Of a DNA stretch of 64,000 nucleotides, positions 59,521 to 64,000 are shown piece after piece; position 1 is the first letter of the stretch, and each line of letters begins with the position of its first letter. Source of the stretch: an uncultured Verrucomicrobiales bacterium (GTDB lineage Bacteria; Verrucomicrobiota; Verrucomicrobiia; Verrucomicrobiales; Akkermansiaceae); contig CALBVY010000036.1 in the NCBI GenBank assembly GCA_937969495.1, positions 1-64,000 on the forward strand, in the 5' to 3' direction. Under the pieces are notes generated by a model. It made no database searches. It saw nothing but the letters and a program-made list of their open reading frames with translations, and was not told where the DNA came from. The position numbers were made by a program, and so were the translations under genes.

Positions 59521-60351
59521 TTAGTTGATCATCGCTAGGATTTCAGTGGCGGTTTTTTCCTGCTCCCGTAATGAGCGTATACTCTGTGAGAGGTCACGTT
59601 TGGCTAGGCGTTTTTGGTTATCCCCCAAGATCAAGCGATGATGATGATAGCGCGGTGTAGGCAGATCTAGCAATTGTTGCAAAAGGCGATGCACATGGGT
59701 AGATGAAAGGAGGTCACTGCCCCGTGTGACATCGGTAATTTCCTGCATGGCGTCATCTACGACCACGGCGATATGATATGAGGTGGTGATATCTTTGCGC
59801 GCTAGAACGACATCACCTAATAGATCTATATTCACTGGGATGGTTCCGTGGATTTGATCATCGAAGTAAAGTTCACCGGTTTGTTCAATGGCAGCCTTGG
59901 AATCTAATCTCCAGCAGTGAGGCTTTCCGGTATTGATGAGGTCTTGACCTTGCTCAGTGCTTAATGATCTACATGTTCCTGGATACTGTGGTTCTTCTTG
60001 TTGGGTGTGCGGAGCGCCGTGAATGGCGGCGATTTCTGCCTGTATTTCGCGGCGTGTGCAGAAGCATGGGTAGACCACTTGGCGTGATATGAGCTGGGCT
60101 AGTGCCTGTGAGTAAGCTGGGAATCGATCGGTTTGTCGTAGCGGTGTGCTGTCCCAGTTTAGACCCAGCCACTTGAGATCATGTTCAATTTCCAAGTAAT
60201 ATTCGTCTCTGACGCGTGTGGTATCAATATCCTCGAAGCGGAGTAGAAATTCTGTCTCTGTCGTTCTCGCTAAATCATGAGCGAACTTGGCCGCATAGAC
60301 GTGCCCAAGGTGTAGCAAGCCAGTGGGTGAGGGGGCAAAGCGTGTGGACAT
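59521..60351 (-). CDS. gluQRS: Glutamyl-Q tRNA(Asp) synthetase
   Basis: 276 residues, the size of YadB/GluQ rather than a full GluRS (no anticodon-binding domain). HIGH-type FAPSPTGLLHLGH, FCTRREI with the zinc-finger Cys, and KRLAKRD (KMSKS-like) are present. It attaches glutamate to queuosine in tRNA-Asp. It diverges from znuA; the 104-base gap between them carries a candidate operator. Confidence 0.95.
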   Translation of the reverse strand: MSTRFAPSPTGLLHLGHVYAAKFAHDLARTTETEFLLRFEDIDTTRVRDEYYLEIEHDLKWLGLNWDSTPLRQTDRFPAYSQALAQLISRQVVYPCFCTRREIQAEIAAIHGAPHTQQEEPQYPGTCRSLSTEQGQDLINTGKPHCWRLDSKAAIEQTGELYFDDQIHGTIPVNIDLLGDVVLARKDITTSYHIAVVVDDAMQEITDVTRGSDLLSSTHVHRLLQQLLDLPTPRYHHHRLILGDNQKRLAKRDLSQSIRSLREQEKTATEILAMIN

Positions 60352-60421
60352 AAGTCATTTATACCGCCCTCAGCAGAGCAGGCCAAACCACAAAACAGAA
60401 TATTTAACGCAATATACTTGC

Positions 60422-60444
60422 AATAGCGCATTTTATGCATTATT
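60422..60444. promoter_or_regulatory. Candidate Zur-type operator upstream of the zinc operon
   Basis: AATAGCGCA (60422-60430) and TGCATTATT (60436-60444) form an imperfect palindrome with seven of nine pairs, 12 bases before the znuA ATG. Zur and Fur boxes are AT-rich palindromes of about this length. The match to a known box is weak and no zur gene is in the window. Confidence 0.25.
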
Positions 60445-60455
60445 TCGCCTGTGCT

Positions 60456-61349
60456 ATGAACAATCAATTACTAGCAGCCTTGGTGCTCGGTTTTATTTCT
60501 GTGGTAGGCAGTGTGTCTGCGGAATTGAAAGTGGCTACCTTACATCCGCTGATGACTGATCTTGCACGTCAAGTGGGAGGCCCTGATGTGGTGGTAGTAC
60601 CATTGATTGGAGTAAATGATGATCCTCATGGATTTAATCCATCGCCAAGGACGCTTGCAAAGGCGCGTGGGGCTAAAGTTTATCTTGCCAGTGGAAAGCA
60701 AATGGAAAACTACCTTGATAAGTTACGCAATACTCTCGGCGGGAGCGCCAAAGTTGTCGAAGTGGGGAAGACGATTCCATCGCTGAAGATCTCTGGCAGA
60801 GATGCTCAGTATGTCTGCTGCCCTACTCATTCCCACGGAGCTATCGATCCGCATTGGTGGCATAAAGTTTCTAATATGCAAAAGGCTGCCCGAGTGGTGG
60901 CAAAAGAATTTGGTAAGGCTGATCCTAGTAAAGCCTCAGCATACAAAGCCAGAGCTGCCAGCTACAGTGCGCGGTTATCACAGCTAAATAGTTGGATTAA
61001 ACGCGAGACAAGTAAGATTCCTCGCAAGGCTCGAATTCTGTGCACAGCCCACGCAGCCTTTGGTTATTTCTGCAAAGAATATGGCTACCGTTCGCTACCG
61101 GTAAAAGGCATATCTTCAAATCGCAAAATTAGTGCTTCCTATCAAGCTGAAGCGATCCAGGCGATCCGCACCCATCAAGTAAAAGCTATCTTCCCTGAAA
61201 AGCGAGCTAACCCTAAAGCGCTTAAAATCATCACAAGAGAAACTGGAGCCAAGCTCGGGGGCGTTCTTATCGCTGATGGTATGGATAACTATGAGGAGAT
61301 GATGAAGAGTAATGTCATCAAAATTGTCAGTGCTCTAGCAGGAAGTTAA
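60456..61349 (+). CDS. znuA: Zinc ABC transporter substrate-binding protein
   Basis: 297 residues from the ATG at 60456 with a signal peptide (~1-25, ending near VSAEL). The ZnuA/TroA ligand set is visible: His in NDDPHGF, His in IDPHWW, His in TAHAAFGYF and Asp in IADGMDNYEE, with a short Cys-Cys/His loop (CCPTHSHG). It binds zinc (or manganese) in the periplasm and passes it to the ABC permease. First gene of the operon. Confidence 0.92.
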   Translation: MNNQLLAALVLGFISVVGSVSAELKVATLHPLMTDLARQVGGPDVVVVPLIGVNDDPHGFNPSPRTLAKARGAKVYLASGKQMENYLDKLRNTLGGSAKVVEVGKTIPSLKISGRDAQYVCCPTHSHGAIDPHWWHKVSNMQKAARVVAKEFGKADPSKASAYKARAASYSARLSQLNSWIKRETSKIPRKARILCTAHAAFGYFCKEYGYRSLPVKGISSNRKISASYQAEAIQAIRTHQVKAIFPEKRANPKALKIITRETGAKLGGVLIADGMDNYEEMMKSNVIKIVSALAGS

Positions 61350-61370
61350 AAGCCATTAGGTGAGATTATT

Positions 61371-61862
61371 ATGCGAGGCGCACCTATTATCCAAGCTGTG
61401 ATTATCACTGCCGTTTTATGTTTGCTTGGTTTTGCGGGTATGCATTTCATCCAAGGGGGTGTCTCCGATATGTCTAATGACACGATAGATAAGTATGCAG
61501 AGGGGGATGTGATTTTGAAACACGGTGAGATTGCTGTAGAAATTGAGTGTTATTTTTCAGATAAGCCAGAGCGATATTCCTTTCTAAGGCCGGGTGCAGT
61601 AGGTGCAGATTCTGGTGAAACAGTCGTGGAGGCCGTTGGTAGTGATGATAGTCCAGTGTTTCACGAGATGGTGCTTAAGAATAACACACTATGGTTAGAT
61701 GTTACCTGGGCAGATGTAAAAGCTCATGGAAATTACTTTGTGCAGCTGATTATCAGCGTGGGAAATGAGGAGCCTTTAATACGGACTTACCGATCTCATA
61801 CCAACAGACTCCAAGGCACTATAGAGTTAGAAATTCCCAATCTTGAAAACGATGACCAATAG
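61371..61862 (+). CDS. Membrane-anchored protein of unknown function in the zinc operon
   Basis: 163 residues. One N-terminal membrane segment (~8-28, AVIITAVLCLLGFAGMHFI) and an acidic beta-rich periplasmic domain (VFHEMVLKNNTLWLDVTWAD). No motif known to me. It starts 21 bases after znuA and overlaps the ATPase gene by 11 bases, so it is part of the operon. Its role may be metal delivery or transporter regulation, an inference from position. Confidence 0.78.
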   Translation: MRGAPIIQAVIITAVLCLLGFAGMHFIQGGVSDMSNDTIDKYAEGDVILKHGEIAVEIECYFSDKPERYSFLRPGAVGADSGETVVEAVGSDDSPVFHEMVLKNNTLWLDVTWADVKAHGNYFVQLIISVGNEEPLIRTYRSHTNRLQGTIELEIPNLENDDQ

Positions 61863-62613
61863 CTGTGGACATAGCCACCAAGATGGCCAGACGCATAACC
61901 TCAGGGTGGATCATCTGAGTGTGTCTTATCGTCGGGAGCTGGTGCTTGAAGACATTGCTCTGCATACAAAATGTGGACGCTGCCTAGCTCTGGTAGGGCC
62001 AAATGGAGCGGGTAAAAGTACCTTGCTCAAGGCTATCTCAGGACTTGTGAAACGCCGTAGCGGAACAATCACATGGGGAGGGAAGGACTCTCTGAAATGT
62101 CGGGACGGTGAGTTTGCTTATTTACCCCAGCATGATGAGGTGAACTGGAACTTCCCCATTACAGTGCGTGGAGTGGTGGAAATGGGGCGTTACCCTCAGC
62201 TGGGCGCGTTTAAGAAATTTGGTGCAGAAGATCATGCCGCCGTGCAGCATGCGTTGGAGCTGATGGAAATGGATGGCCATCTTGCTCGTCGGCAAATCAG
62301 TGAGCTATCAGGAGGGCAGAAACAGCGCGCATTCATCGCAAGGGCGGTGGCGCAACAAGCGCATGTTATGTTGTTAGACGAACCTTTTACTGGTTTGGAC
62401 CGTGAGCACTCTGCGAATTTATCACGCTTGCTGCGTAGCCTTGCCGCAGAGAACCGCTTAGTCATCGCCTCCCATCATGATCTTGCTACGCTAACAGAAA
62501 TTTTTGATGATGCATTGATTTTAAACCGTGAGGTCATTGCCTCCGGCACCTGTGCCGACGTGGTGAATGAGGAAAATCTTAACCGAGCTTTTACCCGTAA
62601 TGTCAATGAATGA
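61852..62613 (+). CDS. znuC: Zinc ABC transporter ATP-binding protein
   Basis: 253 residues from the ATG at 61852. Walker A is GPNGAGKST, Q-loop YLPQHDEVNW, signature LSGGQKQRAFIA, Walker B VMLLDEPFTGLD and H-loop ASHHD. The N-terminus is rich in His and Cys (NSCGHSHQDGQTH), unusual for this ATPase and a possible metal site. It overlaps both the preceding and following genes. Family Mn/Zn importers. Confidence 0.93.
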   Translation: MTNSCGHSHQDGQTHNLRVDHLSVSYRRELVLEDIALHTKCGRCLALVGPNGAGKSTLLKAISGLVKRRSGTITWGGKDSLKCRDGEFAYLPQHDEVNWNFPITVRGVVEMGRYPQLGAFKKFGAEDHAAVQHALELMEMDGHLARRQISELSGGQKQRAFIARAVAQQAHVMLLDEPFTGLDREHSANLSRLLRSLAAENRLVIASHHDLATLTEIFDDALILNREVIASGTCADVVNEENLNRAFTRNVNE

Positions 62614-63490
62614 TACCCTAGACATCATCACTATGCCTTTTTTCCGGCGTGCTCTTGTGGCTGCTGCGTTGATTGGTTTTACCAATGGCTTTGTGAGTGG
62701 TTTTGTCCTGTTGCGTAGGAGTGCGCTCTCGCTAGGAGCATTGGCTCATACGATGTTACCTGGAATCGTCCTCGTGGTATTGATTACTGGTGCTTTGACG
62801 CAAGCAGGGGCATTTTTTGGAGCCCTGCTGGCGGCGCTGATGGTGGGTTTAGGATCAATAATGGTATCTCGCGGGAATAAAATACCACAGGGCACTGCAT
62901 TGGCGATTTTCTACACCACGGCGTTTGCTTTGGGGGTTGTTATGTTAGATTATGTGGCCACTGGGGAGGATCTTGAAGGCTGGTTGTTTGGAAGTATTCT
63001 CTCGGTGGGGGATGCTGATCTGAAGGTGTTTTTTGGAATAGCAGCCATTACTTTGTTAGGATCTTCTTTATTTATGCGGCCATTATTGCTGACTTTATTT
63101 GAGCCCAGTGTGGCTGTGGTACAGGGGGTGCCGGTGAAGGCGGTCAATTACTTTCTTTTTACGCTGATGATTATGGCTCTGATGGCGAGCTTTCAGGCGG
63201 TAGGGGCGGTGCTTTCTATTGGTTTGCTCGTTGTGCCTGGGGCTATTGTCGCGATGTATACGAATAATACTCAGTGGCTATTTTGGGGTGGAGGTCTTGT
63301 GGGAGCTATTGGAGCAGTTGCGGCTGTTATTTTATCCGTGCCACTGAATGTACCTACTGGTCCAGCCATCGTCATCGTTCTCGGTGGTTTGTTTATGCTG
63401 GCATACCTCACTAGCCCTTCACAGGGATTGATTAAACATTTTCGCAAGAGGCGAAATACAGAAAAAATTTCTCATACAACACAAAACTAA
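62600..63490 (+). CDS. znuB: Zinc ABC transporter permease
   Basis: 296 residues from the ATG at 62600 (or 62606), overlapping the ATPase stop. About eight membrane segments. GALAHTMLPGIVL and GFVSGFVLLRRSALSLG fit the ABC-3 family (ZnuB/TroC). LDYVATGEDLEGWLFG and VGAVLSIGLLVVPGAI are the conserved loops. It forms the channel of the importer. Ends one base before the outer-membrane protein gene. Confidence 0.93.
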   Translation: MSMNDTLDIITMPFFRRALVAAALIGFTNGFVSGFVLLRRSALSLGALAHTMLPGIVLVVLITGALTQAGAFFGALLAALMVGLGSIMVSRGNKIPQGTALAIFYTTAFALGVVMLDYVATGEDLEGWLFGSILSVGDADLKVFFGIAAITLLGSSLFMRPLLLTLFEPSVAVVQGVPVKAVNYFLFTLMIMALMASFQAVGAVLSIGLLVVPGAIVAMYTNNTQWLFWGGGLVGAIGAVAAVILSVPLNVPTGPAIVIVLGGLFMLAYLTSPSQGLIKHFRKRRNTEKISHTTQN

Positions 63491-63491
63491 C

Positions 63492-64000
63492 ATGAAAAAA
63501 ACAATAAACATAACAAGAAGTTTGCTGGGGGCGGCTAGTCTATCGCTGCCAGTATGTGCCATGGCTCACGAGCATGCAGCGGCTGATGGTAGCTCGGTGC
63601 CAGCGCCAGCTATTAACAATGGTGGGTTCTTCCGCTTAGAGCCTACCCTGCATCTACGTCTCGTGCATGGATCTACCTCCTTGCCTGCTGATGAAGTAGG
63701 GTTTGGCGGTCATGATCCTAAGGAAGACAACTTTAATTTTCAGGGTTTTGAAATTGGTGCCAATATTTACGCTGGAGAATATGTAAGAGGTTTTGCAACG
63801 GTGAATGTCTTTAAAAATGATGGAGAGGATTTTGACTCAGAGTTTGAAGAAGGATTTTTGAAACTGGTTAATCTGCCAGGTGGTTTCGAGGTGCGAGGTG
63901 GCCGGATGCTGGCGCGGTTCGGTGATCAGAATGCACGCCACTTACATGGCTGGGATTTCGTGAATAGTAATCTAACTAACGTCAGATTTCTCGGTGATGA
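63492..64000 (+). CDS. Zinc-operon outer-membrane beta-barrel protein (3' end outside window)
   Basis: 169 residues visible, open at the window edge. Signal peptide MKKTINITRSLLGAASLSL...AHEHA. FEEGFLKLVNLPGGFEVRGG and ARHLHGWDFVNSNL resemble the start of 'zinc-regulated TonB-dependent-like outer membrane receptor' proteins, which are encoded beside zinc transporters in Proteobacteria. It begins one base after the permease stop. The mature N-terminus starts with a His-Glu-His cluster, again metal-ready. Confidence 0.75.
   Translation, partial: MKKTINITRSLLGAASLSLPVCAMAHEHAAADGSSVPAPAINNGGFFRLEPTLHLRLVHGSTSLPADEVGFGGHDPKEDNFNFQGFEIGANIYAGEYVRGFATVNVFKNDGEDFDSEFEEGFLKLVNLPGGFEVRGGRMLARFGDQNARHLHGWDFVNSNLTNVRFLGD

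Overview
The window looks like a chromosomal segment of a diderm, lipid A-making bacterium of the phylum Verrucomicrobiota, possibly a marine Rubritalea/Akkermansia relative. This placement is an inference from gene content: lpxA and lpxK, an exosortase with a PEP-CTERM target, a pseudopilin with the N-terminus typical of the phylum, an alkaline phosphatase-TPR-sulfotransferase fusion, and a protein kinase-like/FGE fusion. No rRNA, tRNA, transposase, integrase, phage gene or CRISPR array was seen. Most of the sequence is densely packed core and accessory chromosome; the only gene-free stretch over 300 bases is 2334-2970.

Layout. 1-6.5 kb: the partial phosphatase/TPR/sulfotransferase fusion, an AT-rich gap, an entericidin-like lipoprotein, an HtrA protease and a secreted protein of unknown function. 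6.6-16.1 kb (+): a UDG-superfamily protein lacking most Fe-S cysteines, a short asparaginase-like protein, an M3 oligopeptidase, a MoxR ATPase, a parvulin-type PPIase, acetyl-CoA synthetase, a coiled-coil protein, and ClpS coupled to a DUF2017-like protein. 16.1-21.9 kb (-): a CreBC-like two-component system, then a VIT/vWA protein ending in PEP-CTERM, an exosortase and a small EpsI-like partner. 22-25 kb (+): FKBP, ispF, radC and lpxA. 25-29.5 kb (-): amidase, a secreted protein, a pseudokinase-FGE protein and a membrane/TPR-like protein. 29.7-36 kb: a GAF protein, then a minus-strand run of HAD phosphatase, mpl, EamA exporter, glycosyltransferase, HD-like protein and glycosyltransferase. 36-44.4 kb: metallophosphoesterase, Roadblock-like protein, ammonium transporter, YegP-like protein, cyclophilin, DUF1287 protein, sialate O-acetylesterase-like protein and a vWA protein. 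44.4-60.4 kb: a left-handed beta-helix protein, LysM lipoprotein, a probable selenoprotein, ligA, GT8, glcD, rpe, tadA, enoyl reductase, glutamate dehydrogenase, DUF456 protein, pseudopilin, rph, lpxK and gluQRS. 60.4-64 kb (+): a zinc ABC uptake operon running into an outer-membrane protein cut by the window end.

Two points stand out. First, the reading frame at 46079-47146 is a single secreted thioredoxin-like protein interrupted by one TGA (46307-46309), followed at the expected distance by a hairpin resembling a bacterial SECIS; it would be mis-annotated as two genes or a pseudogene. Second, creB-creC / VIT-vWA-PEP-CTERM / exosortase / EpsI-like resembles the proteobacterial dedicated sortase system (two-component pair plus sortase plus one VIT-vWA target), but with an exosortase as the processing enzyme. 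Both rest on sequence reading alone and need database and experimental tests.
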